Numbered from the stretch's first letter, positions 22,056 through 39,100 are shown. The stretch: DNA of 64,000 nt from Denticeps clupeoides (GCF_900700375.1 NC_041723.1:13418263-13482262); one strand, 5' to 3'. The notes: a model not told the origin generated them from the sequence alone. A program made the numbers and translations.

Positions 22056-23231
22056 TATGTTTCTATGTTTTGTATCAAAATGACCAAAACAATCACTTTA
22101 AAATATAGCAGTCATTTTCTTTTCATAATAACAATACAAAGTACAGTAAATTTAGTTTACATTGTTTTCTTGCTATCTAGTTAAATGGTAGATTGGTGCA
22201 CTGATATGCAACAACTCTCATCTCCCACTTGCAATGGTTCTATCTGAAATTTATCAGATATTTGCAGATTAACAAACTCAGAAATAGTTCTTCAGACATA
22301 ATAGAAATTGGACTGCTGAGGTGGTTAAGTACTGGGGTAGGCTGTGTGTGAGTAAGTGAAAAATTATATGGGTAAAAGGTTTGATTTACTATCATATGAA
22401 AGCCTGACGTACTGTAGGGGGCATGAAACCGTAACAAGATCTAATTCCATGTGAATTTGTTACATGATTAAATGTTGTTCACAAGATGTCTCACACAAAA
22501 GCATCTTTGTGTTTCATGTCTTCTTATGTCTTAACAAAAGCTGTCGTCCTCATATAATTAGCAAAGCTGCAAACTCATGACAATGGCTTTTCTCTGGTAC
22601 CCTGATTGCTAGGTTAAAATCATTAATTACAGATATGTCACCAAGCACAAAAGGCCAGCTTGCCTTGACAGAAGAAAAAGCCCCCCTTTAGGTTTGTTTA
22701 ATTTGCATCGTGAGCATTTTAATTATTTTAAAGATGACTCTAAAGGAAAGGGAACATAAAAAATACAACAAAATGTGTAATATAAGGAACATAAATCCTG
22801 ACCTAAAACATTGTATAACCATTTATTACCGCAGTGATTATCATCAAACATGGTCAGTAAAGTGAAAACATTGGAGCACGGCAAGTGCTCCACTGCACTG
22901 GAGCTTAAACAGTAGACATTATAGTTATGTGTATATCATTTAGTACATTCTTAATTAACTTAATATGATTTATTTTCATCATCAAGTGATGTATTTTATT
23001 GAAACTCACATTATGCACCACATAACTTTTATATTAATTTAATCCCCCAAACCCTTTTTGTCCTGTCTTGGAGTATGATGATGTATATCTAATTGGGCAT
23101 AAATGTGTGGTTTTGAATATAAAATACACTGCCACACATATGTATACACTGTATAGCATTTGGAGACCTTCTAAAACGCATTAAAAATTAACACTATTTC
23201 CTAACACTGAAAGCATAATTCATAAAAAAAA
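22056..23231. other. AT-rich intergenic DNA
   Basis: No gene, RNA or further repeat family recognised. The stretch is AT-rich throughout and has no long open frame. Confidence 0.5.
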
Positions 23232-23430
23232 GGGTGGTATAGCCTAGTGGGTAACACACTCGCCTATGAACCAGAAGACCCAGGTTCAAATCCCACTTAC
23301 TACCATTGTGTCCCTGAGCAAGACACTTGCTACCTAAACCCTAAATTGCTCCAGGGGGACTGTCCCTGTAACTACTGATTATAAGTCGCTCTGGATAAGG
23401 GCGTCTGATAAATGCTGCAAATGTAAAAAA
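23232..23430 (+). repeat. tRNA-derived SINE, family A, best-preserved copy
   Basis: The head has a good box A (TAGCCTAGTGGGTAA) and box B (GGTTCAAATCCC), as in a tRNA promoter for RNA polymerase III. The body includes TGTCCCTGAGCAAGACACTT, and the tail is GGGCGTCTGATAAATGCTGC. It lies just upstream of the cox5a promoter and is the reference copy for the family in this window. Confidence 0.9.
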
Positions 23431-23752
23431 TAATTTATTTTGAGTGAAATATTTAAACATGCTTAATTAATAATGGTCTAAAGCCATATCTGGGTGTCAC
23501 CACTTGGGCTAAATTATCATTCATCTCTGAAATGAATGACAAAAAAACGTCTGCTAATATTTCCTGACTTTTGTCCGTTTTCTTTTCGCTCTCCGCAGAA
23601 TGCAGAGAATTGCTTTTTGTGACCTCGCTGCGCGCCGTATCTCGGGCCGCGCATGCGCGCTGGACGCAGCTCGTCCTGCTAGGATCGCCAGGAAGCGTGT
23701 GAGCCCGCCCGGTCCCTTCAGCGTCCGCCGACCCGACTCTCCGTCCAGCGTC

Positions 23753-26212
<2,460 letters not shown>

Positions 26213-26336
26213 AAATCTACTGTTGGGGTGGGTGTATGTATATACTATTTTTATGAACATTCATTATATGTAAGGGAACTTACATATATAATGATTTAAT
26301 ATTCATTAAATCTTTTTGTTTCTTTTTTCTTGACAG

Positions 26337-26485
26337 TCTCCTGCTGGTGTCGCTGGGACTCGGTAGCCCTGTGTACTTGAAGTCCTTGCCTCATGTAATA
26401 TGTGTGTGTGATATTTAATTGGCCTTTATTATGTTCTTATGTTTGTAAAATATTAATGGATCTAATAAAGGGAGAGATATCTTTG
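26337..26485 (+). other. cox5a: cox5a 3' untranslated exon with poly(A) signal
   Basis: After the stop codon at 26212 and a short stretch with GT sites, an acceptor TTTTTTCTTGACAG stands before 26337. AATAAA is at 26464-26469, with a T/G-rich region after it. A final noncoding exon is known for COX5A genes. The donor that would pair with this acceptor is not certain. Confidence 0.5.
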
Positions 26486-26489
26486 ACAT

Positions 26490-28190
26490 TCTTTGATCTC
26501 AAGTGTTTGTGTCTAGTTATGTGTGACAACATATGAAAGATGAAACCTGAATATCATCTGCTCCTCTCTGCAAATAAAATGTAAATAATTCAAATGGGAC
26601 TTTGGGTGGCATTCTTAAATATAATATTCAGTGTAAATGTCGAGACGAAACATTTCTTTAAAGCTTTGAGAGTTTTTTTTTATTACTTTGTTAGAGATTT
26701 ACTGATCCGCTAAAATTTGGATATAGAATTTCACAGATTTCAACAGATTTCCTCACAACCGTTAGTCTGAAACACATTCATGAAAAAGAATTCTTTAGTA
26801 AACTTTAGTCTTTGAATCAGGATTATGGTTGAAGTCCGTCCTTGTTTTACCATGGGGCTGTGTGAAATGTTTGTGGCTGCTCACGTTTCGGTCATTATTA
26901 AAGTTAGTTATCACGAGTGGGGTTACAGTACGTACGGGACAGATAACACCGTTTCCCGTGGGTTTATTGCGACCTGTAGGGGGCAATGTGTCCACGTGGG
27001 GCTTTTAAATGGACTTCAAGACACGATCGCCGGGGTGAAGTGGAAGGCAACAGACGGTCTGGAGGACCGGGAAGAGGACGACGACTCTCGGCGTCAGGTA
27101 AAGTTCTGCCGCCTTTCGGCATCAGGACTGCAGGGAAGGAGAGCTTCTCCCCACGGGGTTAGTTGGGCTCATTTGGATTCCCCTCCCACGGGGGACACGA
27201 CGTTAAATAAAATATAGATCTTGCACTGACGATAGACTGAGGCGGACTTTTTTTTTGCACTACGGATACCATTGCACCTTTCAACATTACTGTAAATGCC
27301 ACACAACTGATGCCTTCCTTTGTTTTTTAGTATGTAGCCTGTGTGTGTGTGTGTGTGTGTGTATGTTGTATCTATAGCTACTGCAGTTTAGCCAATCCTG
27401 TTTTGTTTTGTCCCCTTTGTGTAAAGTGCCATTTCGAATCCTTTTTAACGATTTGTACACATTTGAATATCCGGCTTCAGCTGACAGTTTGATGCCTCCG
27501 CCAGTCAGTGACGTCATCTGCGGACTGTGCGTGGTCCAAATCATGCAGCTAAAGTCGGAAAATAAAGCGCTCAGGATTCCGTTCCCATAACGTTGCAGCT
27601 TAGCTTCGAAAAGGGGGGTTAAAATGGCTGAAGGAAAAACAAGCTCTCACAAATTATTCTGTTAGTTAGACCCAGTGAACATGAGCTGTAAGGCTAGTTC
27701 GTTCAGCATTTCCCCTTTACATGCTTCCTTCTGGCGTTCATTTGACTGCTCCCATATTGGTGAGTTTTAAATTGTATAACAATAATGTTAATAAAAAATG
27801 GTTCTGTGTCTTAAAGCATGGGATATTACAAATCATTCGAATCGTATCCATAGATCAGATTCAATCGATTGATTAAAAGTAGGCTAACTAATGTGCTCTT
27901 ACATTCATTGTCGTGGACCAGTCGTTTTCATTGCAGCGGCACTGAATTCCTCTCCATGGGGTTACTGTATTTCTGAAAACATGTTTTGCTGGTATATAGT
28001 TTACAAATCTTGTTTCATGTGACTTTTGTTTTTCAAGCCCCTACCCCTCTATGGGACTTTTGCACAGTGCTGTTTATAATACCATAAACTATTGCACACA
28101 ATCCTTTAGTTCTTTTTTTTTTTTTACGGGTGGATTATTATATTCTGTAATATTTTTTTAATTATAATTTGTAGTCAGCGTGCATTTCAT
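26490..28190. other. Intergenic region between cox5a and arid3b
   Basis: No gene could be assigned. A segment around 27010-27096 is GC-richer and ends in a donor-like CGTCAG|GTAAAG, so it could be a distal 5' exon of arid3b. A short (GT)n tract lies at 27340-27362. Confidence 0.4.
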
Positions 28191-28778
28191 CCGCTTGGCG
28201 CTAGAGGTCGCTAATCGTCCCGCTGCCCCGCCACCAGTAGCCAGTCCCAATCAGATCCATAACTACTAGAGGAAGTGCTGCTGGGACTTAAAAATAACCA
28301 CTTAAATAATAACAACGACCATTTAAATGGTGTTTCCCCCATGATGTGAATAAGCGTTTATGTTTACGACGAGTAGCTTTTAACTTGCTATTAGCAGGTT
28401 GGTTTAGAAGCTGTAATGTAGGTTGCGCGTTGGCTCTGGCTGGTCTACTTTGCGCCGCACCAGGAGACAACCTGTTGCTGTCGGGGGAGGTCCGCCCAGC
28501 GCCACGCGTTTAGGTGGGGGTTTGGTTTCTTTTTTTTTTGAGGGGGGGGGGAGTCCCCACGCACGGCGGTCCGGGTGGCGGCGGCGAGCTTGGTCATTTC
28601 CCCCTGCCCGGCCCCCGGTTTAATCTCCACGGCGGAGCGGACGAGAGGTGCAGGCTGTGCTGCGGCTGCGTGCGGGCTCACACCGAGGGGGCTTTTTTTT
28701 GGGGGGTGGACGCGCTGATTCGGCCCCGCGGAGAGGATCCGAGGACTTTTTTTTTTTTTTATTATTTACGCTGAAGGG
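28191..28778 (+). promoter_or_regulatory. arid3b: GC-rich promoter and 5' UTR of arid3b
   Basis: From about 28190 the sequence turns rich in GC and CpG, with GGCGGCGGCG-type and CCCGGCCCCC-type blocks broken by poly-T runs. This directly precedes the first arid3b ATG at 28779. It has the look of an unmethylated CpG-island promoter and GC-rich leader; the transcription start itself is not visible. Confidence 0.55.
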
Positions 28779-31700
28779 ATGGTGGAGAACTCCGGCAGCG
28801 GCAAAGCGCAGATGGTGAGTTCCGCCGAACGTCGGAGTTGAACCCGGTTTGTGAATCGCGGGAGTTGGGGAAGTTTCAGGGTGAGAGCGCCCGAGTTGGA
28901 CACGTCACGGCGGAGCGTGGGGCGGCCGTGATTTCTGCCCGGCGGGGCTTCGGCCAGAGTTCAGCGGCTACGTGCGTCACTCTGCTTAAGTTACTCAATT
29001 AAATATCTTTATTATGTCCGAAAAATACGTTTACGATCCCGTGCGGCTGGCGGTCCTTCACAAAGGATGACTTCCACTTTTTTATTATATATATATATAT
29101 ATATATTTTTTCTTCACCTAAAACATTTCTTGTGTTGTCGAGTCCGGATAACGCTGGTGGTTTTAGTACGAGTAGAAAAACGAATTTAAACAGTTCGTAA
29201 CAGTGGAGAGTCGGTCGGCTAATTCCCTTTTTTAATGAGGCGCTACAGGCTAATTGTTTGGCCGGAAGCGCCGCGCCGCGTTAGTTCGCCTTGTATGCTA
29301 ATGCCGGCGTGTTTACGGGCAGGATTGGCCGCTTCGCGAATTTAAAGGGGGATGATTCGGTGAACGATGGGCCGTCTGAATGAAACGCAGCGGACGTGTC
29401 GACCCGATTGCGGCTTTTGAGATAATGGTTCTCCCCACCCAGACTAGCTTATCTCAGGAGGGTGGTCTGGGTGGTTTCTCTCAAGCAGGTTTCGGAGGTC
29501 CAGCTGGTATGAAACTAGAGGCTGTGATGGAGCAGCTCCAAAAGCAGCAGCAGGCAAAGCTGGAGATGGAGCGCAAGGAGAGACACCTGAGGGAGGCCCA
29601 CATCCTTTACGCCCAGCAGGTCGCGGCGCAGCAGGCCATCATGGCGTCCGCCAGGGCGCAGGGCGGCCCGCTGCTCCCCGACTTCTACGGGAAGGGGTCG
29701 ATAGAGAAGGCCTTGAAGGCCTCACACCTGCACCCGAACACCACGGCGTCCACGCAGGGCGGCATCAGCTCCGCGCGGGACGGAGAGGACGAGGACGCGC
29801 GAGGGGACGGCCGGGAGAGAGAGGGGGGCTCGGAGGGAGAGGACGACGAGGAGGATGAAATGATGGAGGGGGAGGAGGCGAGCGAGGAGGAAAACGAAGG
29901 ATTGGAGTTCCTCAGGAAACAGTCCCTGGCTCTTCAGCAGGGCCCGGCTGGCGTCCCCCCTCTCTACCCCTACCCGGTTTACTCAGCCTCCCCCTCTGCG
30001 GCGAAGAAGAGGCCGCGGTCCCCCTCCACAAAAGTAAAAGATGAGCCGGAGGACAAGAGCCCGTCTCCCACTGGACCGCCGGCCTTCTCGACGCCCAATG
30101 GACTCGGTGACTGGAGCTTCGAAGAGTCTTTCAAACAGGTAACCAGGTTAACCTCCATCTCTAACCAACTTCAGTCCAGGACGAATCGTGAAAGAGGAGG
30201 TTTGTATGGCGGCTCTGTTAACCGCTGGCTCGATCCAGCCACCGTTTGCCTTTCTCCCGTCTTGAAGTAGCTCTCCAGATTCCTGGCTTTTGTCCCAGAA
30301 TATCCTCTAAGCGTGGCATCCTGGCAGCTGGCCCAACGGGAGTCATTCATTCTCACTTTCATTCATTTGTTCTCTGCGGGCTGCCGTCTTCTTTTCTTCC
30401 TCCCCGCTGGTGGTGCGTCTTGGAAACGGGACTCTTGGCAGAGCGACGGCACCTTGGCCCCAGTCCAAAGAGGCGAGCCGTCAGACCGCACTCCGGAGCA
30501 GCGAGGCTGGGCGTACGAGAGGAGTTCTTCCGCACTTGCAGCTGCTGGAGAGCTTCCATCGCGTAGGGCTGAGTGGTACATGGATATAGATTCCAGCTTC
30601 TGTCCACTTTAAATCACTCCAATCATTCCTTCAAGGCACAGGCCGAATTCTGCCGCTCACCCCAAACACGTGCTCGTCATGTTACAAAATAAGGCCCAGC
30701 TTTGATTCCCCCCGTCCTTACTGAAATGATTTCCATTCTGCTTTGTCTGCCAGACATCTTTGATCTTAAATTGGAAGTGGTCTTATTCATCAAAACCCTC
30801 AAAGCAGTTTTGCTTTACAGTTTAGGCGTATAATTTGTTAACGTGCACCATCTGTTGCATTTGGTTTAAGCAGCTCCTTTTATGCTAATTAGGTTCTTGA
30901 TGACAAAGGCGTGTTATTTATTTTGTGAAGCAGGTATGTGTGCGATGTGCATATATTTCTATACTATTTGTTTTATCTAATTGGCTACTGGATATTGTAA
31001 CCAGAGGGCTGGGATTTAAGTGGGGGGTAGAATTTATTGTGGACTAAGAATGTCTCTCTTTTTTTATTTTCCTTCCTTTTCATCTTTCCTGTCTTTATGT
31101 CTGCTCTTTAGTATTTAATGATGCTCTTCTGTGGTAACAGTATCAGGTTGCGCTGTTGAAGGAGGGGGGATGTGGAAGGGACTGGTTTGATGGCACTGTC
31201 CACACAAAAGAGAACAGATGCCACAAATGGTATCTTCAATTGAGGGTGGGGGATGGCTTTAAGAGCTCTTCACACGTGACTGAATGCCCACCACAAAATA
31301 AAATGTAACGGCTACTAAATCTACTTTGTTTCCATCAATTTGGCCAGCATGTAGTATAATATAAATGTAATAGGTTCTTGTTCAACAGGCTGTATGGCAG
31401 GTTTTAATTCCCACCCTCACACATACACTTTTAATAATTTTTTTATTTTTTATTTTTTTTTTAAACACAGCAAATGGGACACAAGTTCCCATTTGGTCAA
31501 ACTGCCGTACACTTGTGCAACTGTTACGTTCATCGCAAGCGTACAACATCTGAATTGCTATTAGTAGTGCAGTAGTTCAGTGCCACAACGTTCCTTTTGT
31601 CCCTACTTGCTGATCGGGGATGATTAATGTCAGGCCGACTGGGCAGCATGTGTCCTCTCACTTACTGACAACTGTGAATTGCATGCCTAACGCATGAAAA

Positions 31701-32824
31701 ACGTATCCTAGGACCTAAATGAAATCAGTCAGGGTAATGAGGGCCGTTCCCTCGTGCTAAATCGTGGTTCAATAGCCAAAGCTTTCCTGTTGCTCTGACT
31801 CCAGACCCCCAACTAGTTGTAATTTGATTTTTCCAGATGGGGGGGGTCAGTTTTAAAACATGGGTCATTGTGATGGAGGTTTTTTTTTTGTGTGTTCTCA
31901 GCAGTTGTAAATAATACTCCCCATAACAAAGTTATTTCCATGAATTATTTGGACACATCAGTCATTTCCATTGGGCACAGAACAATAATGCTGTTATCCT
32001 TGTAGGGTGAATGCCCAACTTTGGCCCTCAGTGATATTTCACCCTGACATAATTTGTGTTCGCAGTATCTCCGCCTGCTGTATTTCAGTTAAGGCCTCCG
32101 GTGCATTCAGGAAATACTTTTTCTTTCTGTCCCCTGAGCTTGGTTTGCGTTGAAGGGTTGTTTTGGGGCTAGTGGACAACACATCGTCATGATGTTCGCT
32201 TGTTCTTGTATGTATGGCTTATTGTATGGACTTAAGGAACTGTCTAGAAAAACCTTTCAGCCCTTAAGTCACATGCAGTGTCATTTAAATCTATCTCTGT
32301 TTCATCATGCTATGCCACAGTAAACACCAGCATTTTTTAATGGATCTTCTCAAGTCACGTTTGTAAAAGGTCTCCATGTAAATTGTAATTGAATTAAGAT
32401 GTGTGTGTGTAGATGTACCTCAGCATGAAGCCTCACTGGTGGGTAGGAATCTAAGATTAGAACTGCAGACATTTAATAATAAAAAGATGTGGGGGGGAGG
32501 GGTTGTGTTCTATATGAGCGGTAAAGGAGGGTCTGTCTGCATCTAGATTGCAGTGCCCCACCCAGAGGAAACATTCCAAGCGGAATTAGAGTTCCAGCTC
32601 CTCGAATGGTGAGAATTCCCTTTAGGGACTTGTCTGTGAAGAGAATGGTGGGAGTGGCCGTGGTGCTGTAGTTGTCTGTGATTTGCTGTGATTTGTGACC
32701 TTTTCTAGTCCATTTCACTGAACGTACGAAGGGCCGTAATGGAGGGGGCTGTGGTGGTGGTAATCAAGCTGAAAGGTATACAGGAGGTGCTGGGAGGAGG
32801 GGGGTTGTTTTATTTGACTTCATT

Positions 32825-32855
<31 letters not shown>

Positions 32856-35800
32856 GCCCTTCCTTTGCAAGTCTTGAGTGGCTCTTTTGTGCACGTCCTG
32901 ACTTGCACCTGGTCAGCTGAAGTCTACATATGAATCTACTACCTTGTAAAGATGTTTGTGGAGAGGCAAGAGAACAATAAAAATGTTTTATTTATATATC
33001 TTCACACACACACAACCTGATAGTTGTCCCCACATCCGTTGGCGATCTGCTCTGTGTGCAGTTTTCCAATCGTCTTCCCAGCCTCCGATGGGTGGTGGAG
33101 TGGGTCATGAGCTCTTCATTATAGTGATGTGATACGAGTTGTATTTTTAGTCCAGACCTTGACACTAAAGGAGAAAATAGCATCTCATCTCTGATTGTAT
33201 CAGCCAGGCAGCAGCAAGCATTTTGTAGACATGGGCTGGCTGTTTACCTGAAAGAATTGGAACCTGGGTTTCCATTAAAAGCTGTAGCTGGGAAAAGAGG
33301 AACTAAGTTCTTCTGAACTTAGGTATTAATTTAAGGATGTAAATGTTATACGTTACAAATAAAACCCAAATAGTTTTTTGTTTTAGCATTTTGTGCATTT
33401 GAACGGGCAAGAGACGCCTGGCTTGTGTGGCATTAGTGTTAAATGGACCTGTCACATGGGGTATGGCCTGTCTGTTTATTGTGGACACAAATGGTAAAAT
33501 GGCTCCCGCCACTAACATGGGATTTATAATGAACCGCGGCACTGGGCAAGTCACACCTGTTGGTTGTTTGAAAGGCTATCCATTTTCTCAAAAGGCGCGC
33601 AGCCCGTCCTCGGAGGATGGATGTGAAGATGGCCCCGGGCCTCGGTTAATGGTGCGAGGCTTTGGACAGGCCATTACTTGCACTCGCCGTTGCCATATTT
33701 GTTATGTCTGACGTCCTGAAGCCGGTGTCTCCTGCGTGACTTAGTTTAATCTCCGCCTTCCCGTCAGTACACTTACTAACCCCCGAGTAAGCCCCGGGAC
33801 TCAAGTAAGGTGTTTCAAAATGGCCGCGCGGCCCTGCGTTTACCTGCTTTCAAAACACTGCTGTCGGGCGGAGAACGGCGTGTTATTGTTGCAGTCGTGC
33901 GCCGAGGCCTGGAGTCCCTCCTATGAGATCCCTTACAGCGCCGCGGGATAAAAGGCCCCGTCCATTTGCTCACGCCCGCCCTCCCCCCACTCGACAGTAG
34001 CGCCCCCCCTCCATGGCACAGCGAGGGGCCGAATAAATGATTCTCCTGACTTTCCACAGGGGCCTGATGGCCCAATTATTTAATTCGGATTAAAAATTGT
34101 CACCCCCCTGCAGCTAGCCTCTCAATGACCAGCTTTTGTGTGCGTTTTCACTGGTGTGGCCCGGGAGCAGCTGCGATGAAAGAAATCGAAACATGCTCTC
34201 CCTAATCCAAGAAAGGGATTGACTGCCTTTTTATTTCTCGGGTGTTTAAGGACATTTTTTTTTTTTTTTTTATGATTTTGACTGGAATTGGTGCTGCTAC
34301 TGGTCCTGCCTCCCCCTTTCTAAAAAAAAAAAAAAAAAAAAAAAGTTGTTTACATTTTTGCCAGGCTTTTGATGTGATTTAATAAAGTCTTGCACGTGGA
34401 CCGAGGGCCACTTCTGCATTAGACAGCACAGTTTAACGCAGACGAAGGCAGTGATTGATGGCGGGAGGCCTGGGTCACAGACAGCCTTGAAAGTAATTAG
34501 ATTTTCTCTTTCCGTGTCTGCTTAAGACATTTCCGTCAGTAAAGTTGACGTCCTTGACCATTTTAGACCCGGTGCAACTGGCAAACAAAAAGCACTGAGG
34601 GTTTTATGGCGGGTTTAAAAGGTTTGCCGAAGGTCCGATTCATGCATCAGATAGTTGAATTCTAGTCGTGTCCCTCCACAGATTAATTGGGGTGCGGCGG
34701 GGGCTGTTCGTTTCCTGTTGATGGCTCGGTGACACAGATGGTCATCTGCTTCCTCCTTGCTAATGTGGTCACTCGCCAATCAGTGTCCCCGTAATGTGAT
34801 TAAACCAAAGGCCGACAGCAGCTGCAGTCTCAGAGATTGATGAGCCTTTTTTTAAAAACGTATGTTAACTAGTGTGAAATAATTAGTTGAAAATGGACGA
34901 ACTTTTTGTGTGTGTGTGTGTGTGTCTGTGTGTGAGAGAGCCCCCCCAAAACCACCCAGTATGCATTTCTGCGCAGTTGCTGCTTCCCACTGCACTGAGC
35001 ACAGCTGGCGTTTGTTTGCAGTAAACACGGTGTCCAGGCCGCATCTGTGAATCACTTTACACGTTCAAGGGGGACGGGGAGGGGGGGTCGACGGTTCAAA
35101 TAAAAGTGGCCCGTGAATGCTAGGCTGTTATTTAAAACGGTTGGGGTTGTGCGTATGTGGCTGCTGGCCCTCCTCTTAAGCCCCGGTACAGCAAAGTGTT
35201 AACATGACTGAAATTGGGATCAGATGATCGCAGTTTAAAAATGTCCCCGTCCACTACAGCGTTGCACCGGGCGTGTCAGGGTTCAAGTGAAAAGGGTCGG
35301 GTTGCTTTTTCTTGTTTGCTTTTCCCAGCGTTTTACACTTACATTCTGTCTCTCCCCCACCTCCTGTGGGTTTTTTTTTTTTTTGCTTTCTTTTCAGAAT
35401 GGGAATGGAAGCTGGACTGAAGACGGTGAAGGGGGGAAAGGAAAAGGGGAGGCGTCACGAGATTTTGCTAAAGTATGTCCATCATGCACAATCATGGTTT
35501 TCCACTAGAATTTCTATGTATACCTGTGGTATATACAATATAATAAATATGATTTTTTTTTTTCCAGCTATATGAGCTTGACAGTGACCCAAACAGAAAG
35601 GAGTTTCTTGATGACTTATTCACATTCATGCAAAAACGAGGTGAGACTGTTAATATTGTACAGAATTATTATGTAGTTTGGATATGGAAACACAATCCAT
35701 GACATTTGGCTATTGGCAAGTATTATTTCACCACTGTGAAGGGGGATTGAGTCTGTGAACCTTTTCAAGTGTTTTATTGGGGTGGTGTGACTGGACGTAG

Positions 35801-36040
35801 AATTCCGGGACCCGTTTTAAATGAGAATCATCTGTTCCCGGTTGTAGTGATTGTCATATTGTGATTCAGAGATAGAGCTGACAGTGCCATCAGACGGGCT
35901 AAGCTCTTTGACACAGCTTGACAGGGCTATTAACCCCAACCACAGGGTTTAAACTTAACCAGATGGGGAGATGTTTGTGTTGCCCCCCTCCCAGTGCGCG
36001 CGCACACACACACAACTCACCTCTTTTCAAGTAGTCATAG

Positions 36041-36116
<76 letters not shown>

Positions 36117-39100
36117 ACAGAGCTCTTAATAACAGAGGATTCGAAAGTATAATCTTGACGAATGTCTGTGGGGTCCAATCAGAGTGATTAATGGTGTGTC
36201 TCCTGACGGCTTGACTGCGTCTACCTTGACTCGGCTCGCAAAATACAGGCACCAAGAGAAACAAGATGATTGTTTAAAAAGGGGGGAAAAACTCCTGCCA
36301 TGGGACCCTTTTCAGGGTCTTTTGATCCTTCTAGTGTGCATTCTTAGAGACATCTGGTAGCTTGCAGAAAATTTAGTTGGTCATATTGATGGATTATGTC
36401 TGAGGAAGTTGATGGAAATTGTGTCATATCGGTCATATATGCACACTTACACGCGTGCACGCTCAGTTCTTTTAAAGTACAGAATGGCCGGTATGAACAG
36501 GATCCCGGCTAATGACATTAAAAGTCCTTTCGATCATCCTCTAGAGGAACAAATGCTAATTCCCAATGTGCACAGACTCGGAATAACGTCCTTTATAACA
36601 TTTTCATTTACCTGACTGTCTTATCCAATTAGATTCACATAATTACAGGGTCACCACTGCTTCAGCAGCATAGGGTTAAGTGCGTTGCCCTGAGGACACA
36701 ATGGTAGTAAAAGGATTTGAAAGAGTGTGTTCAACTTTTTTTTGTGAGGGGTGTTGCTGGTGGATGGCTACATTTTTTTTTCACTATTAGGGTGCTTACA
36801 CAAGTTTGTGTGTGTGTCCTGTCTGCACACAAGTGACTGTGAAATCTTCCATATGAAGTAAACTGTGCCACCCTGCCAAACATCTGCCTGCTTCCTGTCC
36901 ATTATCAGCAACAGCCAGCGGCATCTGATAATGCAGTAAGTGGACAGAAACAGGGTCTGCGTTCTTTGTAGAGGAGGGCAGGTGGGGGTCTGGGGGTCTG
37001 TTGGCTGGATTAAGGGGCCCGCTGGCGATGATTTAATGAACCCTTTAAAACTCTGGCCCATACTTTTGATATTGGAAAAGTGATTGACAGTGGAGGAGCT
37101 GAAGGCACAGTTGGGGAGCCAGAAAACTGTAGTTTGCCTGCGTTTCGGAAGGGGGGGGGGGCGCAACAGTAGGACGAAGAGAGAGGGCTGGACAGAATGT
37201 GGAAGATGTGCAAGAGGAGCATTTATAATAACAGTTCCCTGGCAGTAAGATGAAGGTTTAGATTTGGGGGTGCAGCAGACCAGTGTTTCTGGTCCTCAGT
37301 CTTCAGGCTGTGAGGGCCTGGCTCCTAATTTAGTGTGGACCCCGACCATCTCACTCACTCATTGAGCACACTCTGTTCCCTATTAATTATAATCATAATG
37401 CTCAGGGATTTGGGCCCCCTTAAGCTCCAGCAATGGTGAAGACTTAATCACCCACAAATACCAGCGATTGGTGGACGTGTTCTTACATCTGGGGGGGAAG
37501 AGTTTGTGCTTTTGCATAAAATCCTGCATGAAGTTCTCTATGGATAATGTCACTGCAAAGTGTGAATTATAAATGCACCCAGCTATAGATAATTTCATAA
37601 CTTGGTTTCATTGATTGAGTGGAACATTGTAGTTGATTTCCTGCCCTTGTCTTTTCTAGTATTATTGTGCATATGATAGCATATACCGTCAAATTATACG
37701 TGGAAAGCTTACACTGAGAACAGGTTTGAATGCCACTTGTAAACTGGTGAGGCCATATTGGTTCGTTTTGTTATCCATAATAAAATCCAGACTTTGATTA
37801 CTAATTAACACGTATTTGCTCGTGTGTTTTTATAGACGCTTACTGTCTTTTTATGAGTGTGCTTCTGCAGCAGCTTTTTCCTGCTAAAGTAATACTGGAA
37901 GAATGGGATGTATTGTGATTGCCTTAAGTATGAGGTGATAATGAATTTTAGATCATGTAACAATTATAATTTATAGCTTTTCTCATGGGACTGGGGTGAA
38001 AGAATAGGTAAAACTATGGCAAGGGTGTGTCCAGACTCCGAAAGGCCCCAGACGCTGACGTTAGGCTCCGAGATCTAGTGTTGGCTGACACGGCTCTTTT
38101 TACCGTAATCCAGTCTGCCACATTAACAGCTTTTTGAGTCAGCCACCCCCAGTCCACGTTGCTTCACGGTGCATGGTGTTTAACTTAATTCCAATCATTA
38201 TCTCTTGCGCTGAATTTGCATTTAGTCTTTTTTTTGTCTTAAGGCTTGAAAAAACATACAATGAAAATTATATGTTTATCATAAAGTAGACGGTGAAGCA
38301 GCAGGTGTTTTTTAAAGATCAGCAGCATACAGTTAATGTTTGTAATTAACTAGGATGGGCATTGTTATTACATGACAGGACTTTTCCCAGTTATTTTATC
38401 AGACTGTGCTTTACATTCGCTGATCAGCCACAATATTACATCCATGTAAAGATCATTGCTGTCATTTCAGATACGAACTTCAGTATATTAGGTAGGTGCT
38501 TTAAATGTAATGGCTGCTTGGTCAGTATAAAATTTCCATAAATGCAGCAACCCCTATTTGCGAACAGCATGACAGCAGTTCAGAAGAACAGCTTGAGAAG
38601 TTTAGCAAATATTGTGTCAGAATATTGTGAAGATCCTTGCTTGTTGAGGTGTGAACTGATGCAGTGTTGAACACTGGTGCTCTGTGTAGAGTACAGTAAC
38701 ACTGGGCTCTGTGAAAGGGCTTTTCCTGTGCATGAATCTTCATTCATGTAGCTCACAGTGGAAGAAGAATAGGGATAATTGTGCACCATTCACTGATGCA
38801 TGCTGGAATTGTGACTCGTTTATCAGTTCATTAAAGGGAAGAGGCCTCCTAATGTGGGCAGCGGTTTATTTTCCTCTTTATATAGGACAGTGTGAGATCC
38901 AGTGACCTCGATTTTACTAGAAGACTGAGAGGAATGCATGCTTGTTTTTAAAATGGTGTGCATGCACCACCCCTAATAAAAATACATACATTCAAATTGA
39001 GTTCTGTTTTTTAATTATAGTGGCTAGGATTATTTATTGGATATTATATCATGTGCTACAGAGCTCTAATGATTCCATTCCCTCTGTAAACATAATTTGC

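Noticed and set aside
26825-27217. Open frame of about 130 codons between cox5a and arid3b
   Set aside because: It has no recognisable domain and a composition like noncoding GC-rich DNA. A donor-like site at 27096 suggests at most a noncoding exon.
30139-30270. Extension of the long arid3b frame past 30138
   Set aside because: This is read-through into the intron after a good donor (CAAACAG|GTAACC). The ARID region continues only from the downstream exons.
35899-36264. Threonine-histidine repeat protein on the minus strand
   Set aside because: It is the translation of a (GT)n microsatellite.
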